Positions 45,498 to 55,765 of a stretch of DNA of 64,000 bases are shown one piece after another. The notes under the pieces are model-generated. The model was given only the letters and a program-made list of their open reading frames with translations. It ran no database searches and was not told the DNA's origin. The stretch spans positions 102,308,964 through 102,372,963 of the forward strand of contig OY992539.1 in assembly GCA_963921195.1 (NCBI GenBank), given 5' to 3'. Numbering within the stretch: position 1 is the first letter of the stretch; each line of letters begins with the position of its first letter. Made by a program: the position numbers and the translations under genes. This DNA comes from Pegoplata infirma (taxonomy: Eukaryota > Arthropoda > Insecta > Diptera > Anthomyiidae).

Positions 45498-48400
45498 GGT
45501 TAGGTTAGGTTAGGTTGTAAGTGGCTGCTGACGTTTTACGTCAACACACGTAGACTCTGAGGTCCATTGTGATACCACGGGACCGTAATAGGTTTCCCTA
45601 CTAGTCCCTGTCGTTAAACCATTTTGAGCTTCTTATAAAACTCCTTAGATGTTGAATTTTGACATCCAACAAATCAGAAAGATCGTACAGCTCCCTAGAT
45701 CCCAGTGAAGCAAGTCTCTGACCAGAAAGTGCCGGGCAATGGCAAATAAAGTGTTCGATAGTTTCCAACTCCTCTTCATCCATGCAACTTCGGCAAAAGT
45801 CATTCGACGGCACATTTAACCGCTCTGCGTGCTTCCCTATAAGACAGTGTCCGGTAATTATAGAAACCACCGTCGAAATCTCTCCTCTTGGAAGCGATAT
45901 CAGCTCACTTGTGCGCCCCTGATTAAGAGAAGGCCAAATCAGTCGTGTTGTCTCACACGTCCATCCATTTGCCCATCTTTGATTAGTCTCCGTCGCAGAA
46001 CAAAGCCGTAGGTTTTGCTTGCAAGTTTCTAGAGGCATACCAACACATTCCAATTCTGTTGGAACCTGTAAGGTAGTTCCTAGTCTTGCAAGCTCATCGG
46101 CTTTGCAATTCCCTGGAATGTCTCTGTGCCCTGGGACCCATATGAGTCGTATATTAAACTGCTTGGCCATCTCATTTAAAGACGTGCGGCAGTTAAGGGC
46201 AGATCTTGTTTTCAGAAACATTGAATCCAGGGACTTGACCGCGGCTTGACTGTCAGTATAGATGTTGACTGCGGTTGTAGACAAGACATTGCAGCTCAAC
46301 CAGTCAGCCACTTCTTTTATTGCCAGCATCTCTGCCTGGTAAACACTGCAATAATCTGGCAATCTACGAGCCAGGCTCAACCCAAGCTCTTCCGAATAGA
46401 CTCCAAAGCCCACTTGTTCGTGCAGCCTCGATCCATCTGTGTAAAAATTTATGGTAGCTCCACTACCCGGAGTATCCCCCATCCAAGACTCCCTGGATGG
46501 TATCATAGTGGTAAAGTGGCGCTCAAAGAGGCTCAAAGAGGGAGCACAGTCCACATTTTGTGGTATTGTTATCTTTTTCAAGATCGCGCTATGGCCACAA
46601 TCACTGCTCCTCCATTGCAGCGTGCTATTAAGTCGAATTGCCGACGCAGCCGCATACTGCCTACCCAATATGTCCAAGGGTATCAGGTGAAGGAGGATTT
46701 CTAATGCAGCCGTAGGTGTAGTACGAAGAGCACCAGTGATGCACATTGACGCCATTCTCTGTACCTTCGTGATAAAGACAAAGTTCGCTTTTGTTTCCAA
46801 AGCAGGCCACCAGACAATGATTCCATACAGCAAAATTGGACGCACCACTGCTGTATAGATCCAATGAACGACTTGAGGGCTAAAACCCCATCGTTTTCCA
46901 ATGGCCCTTTTACAGGAATACAAAGCAATCGTTGCTTTTCTCACCCGTTCCTCAATATTACGCCTGAAATTCAGCTTCCTATCTAGAAATACTCCAAGAT
47001 ACTTGGCTCCATCTGAGAAGGTGATTTCAGTACCGTCCAGAGAAATAGGATCAAAAGCAGGAATCTTATTTTTCCTTGTAAACAGAACAAGCTCTGTTTT
47101 ACTAGGATTAACTCCTAGACCACAGTCTCTTGCCCATTTAGACAGATCTTTCAGAGAACCCTGAAGAATGTCCCGCAATGTTGGCAGATGCTTCCCCTTT
47201 ACCGCTATCGCGACATCGTCAGCATATGCGACAACATGACAACCACGTGCTTCTAGAGATAGTAGCATTGAATTCAGTGCCAGGTTCCAAAGAAGCGGCG
47301 AAAGAACACCTCCTTGTGGTGTGCCCCTATTGACAAATCGAGATATGACGGACGCTCCCAATTCAGACGTTATACGTCTATTGGCAAGTAGGTTTTCCAC
47401 CATTAAAACGATTTCACGCTTTACTCCCAGACCCGACAATGCCAATATTATCGATTCTGGAATGACATTATTAAAAGCCCCCTCAATATCAAGAAAGGCC
47501 ACCATAGTGTACTCCTTTACCGAAAGCGATCTCTCGATGGTACCAACGAGCTCATGAAGAGCTGTTTCCGTTGATCGTCCCTTGCTGTATGCATGTTGCT
47601 TTGTCGAAAGCAACCTCGGGTCAATCAATCTACGCAAATATGAGTCTATCATTCGTTCCATTGTCTTTAACAAAAAAGAAGACAGACTAATTGGTCTGAA
47701 ATCCTTCGGAGCTGTGTGGGAACTTTTCCCAGCCTTCGGGATAAATACGACTCTGGTATCCCTCCATTTTAAAGGAATATACGACCAGTTGATGCATGCT
47801 GTGTATAGATTATACAGCAACGGGGCTATATAGTCCAACACTTGCTGCAACTCAGCCGGGATTATACCATCAGGTCCCGGGGATTTATAGGGCCTAAAGC
47901 TTTTTATCGCCCAGATTAATGTTGGCATATTTATTATTTCCGAAGCAATTTCAGATGCTTGGGCGTCAGAACGTTCCAAAGCTTGAAACGGCGTCATGGA
48001 ATTGCCCGGAAAATGCGTGTTTAAAAGGAGATCCAGCGACTCTCCACTGGAGGAAGACCACACCCCATTAGGATCTTTCAGGTATCCTAGGGTGCAAGGA
48101 GAAGAAGCCAGAACCTTGCGCAGCCTGGATGCCTCAGAAACGTCTTCTATGTTTCCACAGAAGTTTTTCCAAGAATCACATTTTGCATTTCTGATCATCT
48201 TTTTATAACTCTTAAGTTGCAGCCTGTATGCAGACCAGTCCTCGTCCGCTCTTGAAAATTTAGCCTTATTAAAGAGCTTTCTGCAGGAATCTCTGCTCGT
48301 CTGCAACTCATTTGACCACCAAGGTGGCTTTTTTTTCCCTCTAGGCTTTGCAGAAGGGCAAGACGCATCCAGGCACCTATTACAAACATTTGTTATATGG

Positions 48401-48877
48401 TCAACCAGACAGTCAATTTCCGCTAAACTATGCGGTTCAGATAGGGGTACTTCATCCAAAAGCAAAGAAAAAGTCTCCCTATATTTCACCCAGTTTGTTC
48501 TTCTCAGATTTCTAGAGACTGTCTCAACCGGGGCACGCTCCCTGAGTAAAAACTCAATGTAGCGATGATCTGAGAAAGAATGCTCTTCCAAAACTCTCCA
48601 GTCATCAATTCTATCAGACAATGTATCTGATACAAGTGTTACGTCAAGAACCTCTTGCCGCGTACTTGTAACGAAAGTTGGTTCACTACCCTTGTTACAA
48701 ATATACAGGTTAGTGCTTAACAAAAACTCCAAAAGTGATTCGCCTCTATCATTTGTGTCTGTACTACCCCATATCGAATGATGTGCATTAGCATCACAGC
48801 ACACTAGTAACTGGTGTCCCCTAGATTCAGACTCCCGAATCAGACCGCCAACCTTCTCCGGGGGTATTGGCCCCGGA
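45498..48877 (-). mobile_element. 5'-truncated LOA-like LINE with 13-bp TSD and TTAGG-like tail
   Basis: The insertion is bounded by exact copies of TTTTTGAATCTTA (45485-45497 and 48878-48890). The 3' end (low coordinate) is (CCTAA)n-like on the element strand: GGTTAGGTTAGGTTAGGTTG on the plus strand at 45498-45517. The 5' end is truncated inside the endonuclease domain. Target-primed reverse transcription explains the TSD and truncation. The uninterrupted ORF and perfect TSD indicate a young insertion into the old minisatellite. Confidence 0.9.
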
Positions 48878-48918
48878 TTTTTGAATCTTATTGTTAGAAT
48901 TTTTAACAGGAAAAACAT
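45601..48918 (-). CDS. LINE ORF2 polyprotein (partial): endonuclease remnant, reverse transcriptase, RNase H, CCHC
   Basis: 1,105 codons without a break. Residues 1-13 derive from target DNA; the element begins at about residue 14. Endonuclease C-terminal part: CDANAHH at 41-47 and SDH at 116-118; the N-terminal part is lost by 5' truncation. RT: KSPGPDG near 345-351, FLDIEGAF at 475-482, GTPQGGVLSPLLW at 532-544 and YADD at 565-568, so all three catalytic aspartates (477, 567, 568) remain. RNase H: D828, E863, D889 and D941 form the acidic set. C2HC knuckle: C1042, C1045, H1056, C1061. RT plus C-terminal RNase H and the motif style fit the LOA/I lineage of insect LINEs; LOA is my best guess. 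The RT and RNase H would copy LINE RNA at a nicked target in the nucleus; the truncated endonuclease makes this copy non-autonomous. No promoter of its own is retained. Confidence 0.85.
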   Translation of the reverse strand: MFFLLKILTIRFKNPGPIPPEKVGGLIRESESRGHQLLVCCDANAHHSIWGSTDTNDRGESLLEFLLSTNLYICNKGSEPTFVTSTRQEVLDVTLVSDTLSDRIDDWRVLEEHSFSDHRYIEFLLRERAPVETVSRNLRRTNWVKYRETFSLLLDEVPLSEPHSLAEIDCLVDHITNVCNRCLDASCPSAKPRGKKKPPWWSNELQTSRDSCRKLFNKAKFSRADEDWSAYRLQLKSYKKMIRNAKCDSWKNFCGNIEDVSEASRLRKVLASSPCTLGYLKDPNGVWSSSSGESLDLLLNTHFPGNSMTPFQALERSDAQASEIASEIINMPTLIWAIKSFRPYKSPGPDGIIPAELQQVLDYIAPLLYNLYTACINWSYIPLKWRDTRVVFIPKAGKSSHTAPKDFRPISLSSFLLKTMERMIDSYLRRLIDPRLLSTKQHAYSKGRSTETALHELVGTIERSLSVKEYTMVAFLDIEGAFNNVIPESIILALSGLGVKREIVLMVENLLANRRITSELGASVISRFVNRGTPQGGVLSPLLWNLALNSMLLSLEARGCHVVAYADDVAIAVKGKHLPTLRDILQGSLKDLSKWARDCGLGVNPSKTELVLFTRKNKIPAFDPISLDGTEITFSDGAKYLGVFLDRKLNFRRNIEERVRKATIALYSCKRAIGKRWGFSPQVVHWIYTAVVRPILLYGIIVWWPALETKANFVFITKVQRMASMCITGALRTTPTAALEILLHLIPLDILGRQYAAASAIRLNSTLQWRSSDCGHSAILKKITIPQNVDCAPSLSLFERHFTTMIPSRESWMGDTPGSGATINFYTDGSRLHEQVGFGVYSEELGLSLARRLPDYCSVYQAEMLAIKEVADWLSCNVLSTTAVNIYTDSQAAVKSLDSMFLKTRSALNCRTSLNEMAKQFNIRLIWVPGHRDIPGNCKADELARLGTTLQVPTELECVGMPLETCKQNLRLCSATETNQRWANGWTCETTRLIWPSLNQGRTSELISLPRGEISTVVSIITGHCLIGKHAERLNVPSNDFCRSCMDEEELETIEHFICHCPALSGQRLASLGSRELYDLSDLLDVKIQHLRSFIRSSKWFNDRD

Positions 48919-49177
48919 TTTTTAATTAGCAATTCTTTACCTTTTTCTATAGGAAAAAAATTTAAGAATCATACAAAAAAATCTCACAATCAGTCATTTT
49001 CAATAGGAAAAGGGTCTCTGAATTTGAGAGTTTTTGATTAGAAAAAATGTTCAAGAATCTGAGACTTTTTTATAGAAAAAATTACTTAGAATCTGAGACT
49101 TTTTCTATAGAAAAAAATCATCAGGCTTCTTTCTGTGATATCTGTGAAAAATATCCCAGGATCTAAAAAATGTCTTA

Positions 49178-49764
49178 CAAGGGAGGTATCTCAACCCTTA
49201 TGAACCGATTTTCATGAAACGTAAAATATATATAAAAGATACAATTCTAAGGTTGGGGTGTCTCGGCTTTTCGGCCACATTGGGGATTTAGGGGTTCAAA
49301 AAATGGGTAAAAAATGTAGAAAAATTAGTTTTTTGGATTTTTCAGCCATTTCTTTTTAAGAAACTATATATTGTTTACATTTGAGAAGAAAGGTTTTTTT
49401 AATACCTATCCAATGGTGGCATGATCTTGTAAAAATTCGGCTTTGTATAATATTTTTTTCATGAAAATGCGTAAATTTTGCGGGGTATTTATGTGAGGAC
49501 ATAGACGTTCGATATCCATATAAATACGAATAATCTCTATTAAATTTAAGTACATAATATTTTTGCTCTAGACGATATTCCCGTTAGTTCCGAGGTTATC
49601 GAAACTTTTCCGAAGGTCCACATTGCTTCATGGGGGGGGACGACAAAACTTTTAAACACTGATATGGCCGATAAGCCGAGACACCCCAACCTTAAAATCG
49701 TATCTTTTATATATATTTTAAGTTTCAGGTAAATCGGTTCATAAGGGTTGAGATAATTCCCTTG
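49178..49764. mobile_element. MITE, TIR CAAGGGAGGTATCTCAACCC, TSD TTA
   Basis: Ends CAAGGGAGGTATCTCAACCC and GGGTTGAGATAATTCCCTTG between TTA copies (49175-49177, 49765-49767). Arms of about 100 bp include GGTTGGGGTGTCTCGGCTT and its complement. TWA duplication fits PIF/Harbinger. Divergent relative at 19416-19900. Confidence 0.9.
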
Positions 49765-50199
49765 TTAGATTCTGAAATTCTTTAAGTTTTCCAATCTAAA
49801 AATCAAAACCTAAGAAATTTTTGTGTAGAAAGAACGTTTTGGTATCTTTGATATTTTCTGTAGATAAATAGAATATAAAAAAAATATTTCAGAACATAAG
49901 ATGTTTTCGATGCGGGAAAAAAGTCACTAAATCTGAGAGTTTTTCTAAATATAGGAATTTTTTGGTGGGAAAATTGCCTAAGTATCTAAGACTTTTCTAC
50001 AGCAAGAATATTATAAATTCTAAAACCTTTCTATAGCAAAATGCCTCAGATTTTGTTTATTGGGATAATGTGTCAGAATCATAAACTTTCTCTTAAAGAA
50101 TCATAAACTTTCTCTTAAAGAAAAATTATTTCATTGGGACTTATTTCATTTGGGAGTTATTTCGCCGTACCGAAGGAAATGATTCAGAAAATTTTCAAA

Positions 50200-50809
50200 A
50201 TCAGAAAACTTTTTTTAGAATAAACATGTCTGAAATCTCATACATTATTTTCAATTGGAAAATTATCCTTGATCGAATCAAGGCGAAATTTCGTGCAAAA
50301 ATTAGGTAATTTTATGTAGCGATCGAATAAAAAAATATGTACCTAAAATTTTAATGTATTATTTTCCAATATTTAAAAGATTTTCCAATATTTTCTTGTT
50401 TTTATGGAGTTGGTTCGCAAAAACTATTTTGGACTATATCTTGAGAAGCCGATTTAATAAAATTTTTTTAATGACAGATTTGTATTAAGGAGGCCAAACT
50501 AATTCTGAAAACGTATTCTAGAAATCTGTGCAAAATTTCAATTTTTTATAAGGAGTTAAGTTGAAAAAATACAGAAATTTTTTTTTTATAAATTTTGGAA
50601 TACATTTTTAAAGTTTATAACACTACAATTCTTTCAACTTTTTTTCTTTTACATTATTTCGCAAGGGTTACCACCATGATCTGGAATTGCAGACACAAAT
50701 GAATGAATTAGCATTTTTTGTTTCGGAGACGTGCCTAATGGGGACATATTTTGCCAGTGATGTTATTTATTGATTTTTTCTGCAAGAACAGATCGAGCAC
50801 GAGATCTAA
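50200..50809. other. Unassigned stretch
   Basis: No gene or TIR pair seen. Confidence 0.3.
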
Positions 50810-51000
50810 CACAGAAAAAAATAATCAATGAAAAAAAAACAATTAAATATTTGCTCAGCTTAAAATTTGACATTCAATTAAATTTTACTTGAATCAATTA
50901 ACCATTTGCTCAAATCTGAAAAATTCACAAAAAAAATCATAAAAACAAAAAAACTCATCATAGTAGGCTTTGAGTAACAATGCGATGAACGCTGTTGCGT

Positions 51001-51614
51001 TTTTATACCCTTCACTTAGTGATAGAGGGTATATATAAGTTTGTCATTCCGTTTGTAACTCATCGAAATATCGATCTGGGACCCCATAAAGTATATATAT
51101 TCGTGATGCCCGATCGATTTTAAGACATTCTAGCGATGTCCGTCTGTCTGTCTGTGGAAAATGCTCTCGCGGACAAAATATTGCACAGAGATGACTGAAA
51201 CTTATCATATTTATTGGAAGTTCTCCCGAGAAGTTTGGTATTGCATTTGAGCGATATCGGTTGAGTGGTTCAAAAGTTATGAACGAAAATGTAAGCACAC
51301 CTCAAAAATTTCAGTACATTCAACATAACCTAAAAATACAAAATGCTTTAATTCGGCTTCTGGTTGACATATGTGAACATAATTAAACATCAAATGGTAT
51401 TTAAACAAGTACAACTATATTTTTTGACAAAAAAAGAATAAAATCGCGGATTTTTTTACCAAAATTTTTTTTCGCGGAATTTTTTTTTTTTCAAAAAAAA
51501 TTTTTTTTTTCAAAAGTAATTTCCTTTTAAAAAAAGTTTTTTGCAATAATCTTTTTGAAATTTTGGAGGGTATCACTACATTCGGCAAGGCCGAATTTAA
51601 CTTTTTTACTTGTT
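51001..51614 (+). mobile_element. Mini-me / Helitron-related element, compact copy
   Basis: TTTTATACCCTTCACTTAG, GGTATATATAAGTTTGTCAT, (GTCTGTCT) tract at 51138-51153, and the end ATTCGGCAAGGCCGAAT then TTTAACTTTTTTACTTG. Aligns to both ends of 30595-34680. This ~610-bp form shows the size without cargo. Confidence 0.85.
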
Positions 51615-51760
51615 TGTTTTAGTTTCAGTTAGTCGTCAAATAGAAAAGTTCTTTCACGCACCCAAGACGAAAAAAAAACAAAATAATATAAAGCACAAAA
51701 AAAAAACAATTTAAACAAAAGACTTGAAAAGACTGACAAAAACACTACAACTGTATAATA

Positions 51761-51945
51761 ATGATTAACCATTCACTCAGATCAAGCATTGGATTAATCA
51801 AAAATAACACAAAATTATTGATTAACCGCTCACTCAAATCAAGCATTGGTTTAATCAAAAATAACAGAAAAATAACAATTAACAAATTACTCAAATCAAG
51901 CATTGGTTTAATCAAGGAACAGCCAATGACTGACCTACAATTTTC
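51761..51945 (+). repeat. 63-bp tandem repeat, three copies
   Basis: Units contain ACTCAAATCAAGCATTGG and TTAATCAAAAATAACA. The in-frame 63-bp period makes a 74-codon ORF with three similar 21-residue blocks, which I do not regard as a gene. Confidence 0.8.
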
Positions 51946-52046
51946 GTGCTTGATCCAACAATTTTCCTCATTAGATGACTTTTAATTAAAATAATGCTTA
52001 ACCTGGTGTATTTCGTGCTTGATCTAACAACTCATTTTTATCTGTG

Positions 52047-53039
52047 AATTATATATGTTACAAGGGTTTAAGTTAAAAAAATGCAGAAGAAAAATTGATT
52101 TTTTTTAATTATAGAGATTTCTGGTATTCCATATCGGTTTTAAGTACTCCAGTTAGTGTTATCACCATCAAATATTTAGATTTTTTGTTTCTAGAATAAA
52201 TTCTTGGACCAAAAATCCAAAAAAAAAGTATTTTTAGTTTTTATTTACCAATATTTTACATTTAAATATTTTTTAAACATAAACTTATAAGGAAAAATGG
52301 TTAAAACCACTGGATTCAGTGTACTTATCTAGTATCTAGCATTAAAAAAAATCGGGTACAAAGTCCTCAAGTTTATGGTCTTCCTAATATAAAATGTATA
52401 CAAAATGTTGCCGTATTTAATTTTTTACACGGGAATTCATGCATAAAAACATATATGTATGCAAACACACATATCAGGTGCAGCTTATGCAATTTTATTT
52501 CACAATAAATCTCATTTCAAGTGTTGTGCGTTTTGTATAGTTTTTATGCTGTATTTTTACGAGCACATCATAACCGGAATAATTATGTTCTTCAACATAT
52601 AACCTCTGGCATTTAAGTTAGTACCCTTTTATCCAAAGTGTACAGTTTTAGGGAAAAATTGAATTACCATTAAAATTTTGCTGTGCAGGATTTGTAGAAT
52701 TTTTACCTAACAATTAAGAAAACTCGAGCTAGAGATAGAATTAATCAAAACTTTTGCTTCCTATCTATATTTTTTTTCTATGTAAGCTTTTGTTTTTTTA
52801 AATATTTGACATTTATATTTTTATCACTTATTTTTACTATTTTTGGCTGCTTTATAATATTAAAATTGACGTAGGATGCTATCTCAATTTGACTACATTA
52901 CAGATTTCATTTCATTTCCAACAAAGTTTGATACCATCATCCATCACACTTTAGAATACATAGACACGGCACGGATCCTCGGGGAAGGGCTGTAGGAAAT
53001 GTTTCCTATCTACCAAACCGAATTCGAAAGAAAAAAGTA
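52047..53039. other. Unassigned stretch
   Basis: About 1 kb of AT-rich sequence without recognised repeats or coding signal. Confidence 0.35.
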
Positions 53040-53686
53040 AAGAAGTCTCTAGGAAAAATGAGATTTAGATTTTTTTTAAGGATAAAATTCTTCGAATCCT
53101 AAAATTTTTCTACAGGAAAAATCTGTCAATTTTTCTTTTGAAAAAAGAAAGGAAAGCAATGAACATTTTTCTATAGACCTTTTTCTATAGGAAAAATCCT
53201 AAAATTTGTCTAAAGAATTTTTCTAAGGAGGAGGGAGTGGGAGCAAAAGAACATGAAATAATGTGAGAATTTTTTTATAAGAAAAATACCGAAGAACCAA
53301 AAAAAATCTTGGACTCTAAAAATTATTCTATAGGAAAACTCTGAGAATCTTTTTATAGGACAAGTATATGAAAAATCAGAGAATTTTTATATAGGAAACA
53401 TCTGATAATTTTCTTCAGGAAAAATTTGAGAATTTTTCTAAAAATAAAAATGTGTCAGAATCTGAGACTTTTTCTGTACAACAAAATTACTAAGAATATG
53501 AAAAATTTTTCAGAAAAAAATATTTTTCCATAGGAAAATTTTGTAATTTTTTTTATAAAAAAAATGTAAGAATTGCTTTTAGAAAAAAATTGAGAATTTA
53601 CCAGAATCGAAGACTTTTTTATAGAAAAAAAGTACCCAGAATTGCACAATAAAATAAAAATGTATCAGAATCTGAGCCTTTTTCTA

Positions 53687-54757
53687 CACTGAAAAAAAGA
53701 CATAACTAAATTTGAGGAAAAAATGTCTTTGAAAATTTATCATGAAATTTCCTAAAATTTAGTTAAATTTAACTTAAAAATGAGAAATTTTCTTAACTAT
53801 GAGGAACAAATTTTAGTTCATTTACTTATAATTAGTTCATAGTTTTCTTTAAATGGATTTTTTAAATATTAGGAAAAAAATTCTTACTGCCAAAGAAATT
53901 TTCCACAAATCTAAGAATCGTATCTTTATTTTTAAGACATATTTATTAAAAAACAATTTAGTTCAAGTTTAGTTAAAATTTACTAAAAACCACATCATCG
54001 TATTTCTCTTCTTTGAATTGAGGAAGTTTACTTCTTAGAATTTAGTTAATGACTTCTGAGAATTTAGTAAATAACTTCTTAGAATTTAGTTAAAAATTCA
54101 AAATGGCGATATCTCGAAAACTAAGCGAGATAGAGCGAAACGGATGAAATTTTCAAAAGAAAGACTACAAAGAAAAATATGGAATAGCCTAGCTCTGCAT
54201 ATCTGTCGGGGTCTCAAGACCCTAATTTTAGATCTAAAATTTGAAATTCCCGAGATTTTATATATCCACATATCTCGGTAAATACTGCCAACACGAGAAA
54301 ACGTCCAACGGCATTTTTGTAGCTCTTGACTCGTAGAACACTTCCGCAAAATACCCGAAAGCCCTCCGATTAATAGTTTTTGAGTTATGCGGTTTTTAAG
54401 ATTCTCAAGACCCTATCAGGCCCCTTATTACCGTATCTCAAAAACTAAGCAAGTTAGAGCAAAACGGACACAAGTTTTGGTTCAAAATCTTTGGGGACCC
54501 TTAAAGGACCCAACGGGTTAAATGGGTCCGAACCCATGGGTCCAGGGTCTAGACCCAATCTATTTCTAAAATGTGAAGTATAATTTTTCCCATATTCTAG
54601 TTAAAATTGGCTTAAAATTAAATAAATTTGTTTTCCTTATTTTTGGGAAAATTATGAACTAAAACCAAGAAAAAAAATCTTTGGAGCCAAATCATTCCCT
54701 CTTTTTCTCAAAATTGAGTTAATTTTCCCAGATTTTAGTTCACTTTTTTTTTGAGTG
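53687..54757. mobile_element. CACTGAAAAAAA element with AACTAAATTTAGTT words, TSD TA
   Basis: Left CACTGAAAAAAAGACATAAC and right TAGTTCACTTTTTTTTGAGTG flanked by TA (53685-53686, 54758-54759). It sits precisely inside a TTTTTC-TA-GAAAAA minisatellite word. TTTAGTTAAATTTAACTT-like words fill the left 400 bp and AGTTAAAATTGGCTTAA-like words the right end. The middle (54095-54500) is a separate foldback-style segment with repeated TATCTC-AAAACTAAGC. Confidence 0.85.
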
Positions 54758-55005
54758 TATAGAAAAAAAATACTCATCATATGAAAAATAATTTTTTATA
54801 GGAAAAGTCTTTAAATTTTAAGAATTTTCATCAGGAAAAATTCGAGAATTTTTTATAGAAAAAATTTTGACTTTTCTATAGAAAAAAATAATCAGAAGAA
54901 TGAAAAATGTCTCTTAAAAGATACTTTTTCTATAAGAAAAATGTCTCAAAATCTAAGACTTAAAAAAAATTGCATGCGAATTTTGTACACTTGTCCAAAA
55001 CATTA

Positions 55006-55080
55006 CACGACTTTAGGGCAACAAGGTTCTATTTGTGCCTTTTTTTTAAGCAAATAGAACCTTGTTGTCCTAAGGTCTCG
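55006..55080. mobile_element. 75-bp MITE of the CGCGACCTTGG family, TSD ATTA
   Basis: Left CACGACTTTAGGGCAACAAG and right CTTGTTGTCCTAAGGTCTCG with only a 15-bp spacer. ATTA on both sides (55002-55005, 55081-55084). It consists of the two inverted ends of the 2.2-kb element 23602-25843 and almost nothing else. Confidence 0.85.
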
Positions 55081-55164
55081 ATTAAATCTTAATATAGTTT
55101 TGCTGAATTTGAAGTTTACGAGTGTTAGGGAAAGCAAAGTCTTTTTATAGAAAAAATAATGTTA

Positions 55165-55395
55165 TATTCATTTTCCATTCAAACGAATTGAAATATCGGT
55201 CGAAGACACCATTAAGTTTATATATTATTGATCCAAAACAAATAATACTTATTACATTCGTCCATCTGTCTCTAGAAAGCAAAGAGCTGTAAATTTAGTA
55301 AATGAGTATATTAGTTAAGTGCAAAATGGAAATTTCACATTTTGAAGAGTATGAATGACTCGACACATAATAATTTAACTACTCTTACTTGTTTT
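55165..55395 (+). mobile_element. Degenerate mini-me copy
   Basis: AATTGAAATATCGGTC, CCATTAAGTTTATATATTA and GTCCATCTGTCTC appear in the same order as in 51001-51614, with a TTTAACTACTCTTACTTG end. TATACCC start lost. Confidence 0.6.
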
Positions 55396-55439
55396 TTGAA
55401 CATTTGTTAAACAAATGGGACATTTTTATGTCAGATTTA

Positions 55440-55765
55440 GACTTGATAAAAAAGTAATATTGGTGAAAAAAATGAGACAAAAAAAATTTTGATAAAAAAA
55501 AATTGATAAAAAAAATGTTTGATGAAAAAAAAAATTATAAAAAAACAAAAATATTGACGAAAACAAAAAAAAATGTATGTAAAAAAAAATTGATGAAAAA
55601 AAAAAATTGATGAAAAAAAATTTTGATGGAAACAAAAATTATGAAAAACAAAAATTTTGATGAAAAAAAATTTATTTCATGTAAAAAAAATTTGTTAAAA
55701 AAATTTTTGATGAATTAAAATTTTATGAAAAAAAAAAATATTATTAAAAAAATTATGTGAAAATG
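55440..55765. repeat. A-rich simple repeat (TTGATGAAAAAAAAA)n
   Basis: About twenty imperfect copies of a 13-16-bp A-rich unit. Confidence 0.8.

Larger units (their letters stand above)
50810..52046. mobile_element. CACAGAAAAAAATAATC element with a nested mini-me
   Basis: Left CACAGAAAAAAATAATCAATG and right CTCATTTTTATCTGTG. AATCAATTAACCATTTGCTC words near the left and TTGATTAACCGCTCACTC words near the right are shared. No clear TSD. Interior holds the mini-me copy 51001-51614 and a 63-bp tandem repeat. Confidence 0.6.

Noticed and set aside
45498..45517. Interstitial telomere
   Set aside because: The short TTAGG-like run is exactly the 3' tail of the LINE, inside its TSD, so it arrived with the element.
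46246..46704. 152-codon plus-strand ORF
   Set aside because: Antisense shadow of the LINE ORF, which has recognisable RNase H and linker motifs on the minus strand.
51761..51985. 74-codon ORF with three similar 21-residue blocks
   Set aside because: Produced by a 63-bp tandem repeat whose period is a multiple of three, inside a MITE.
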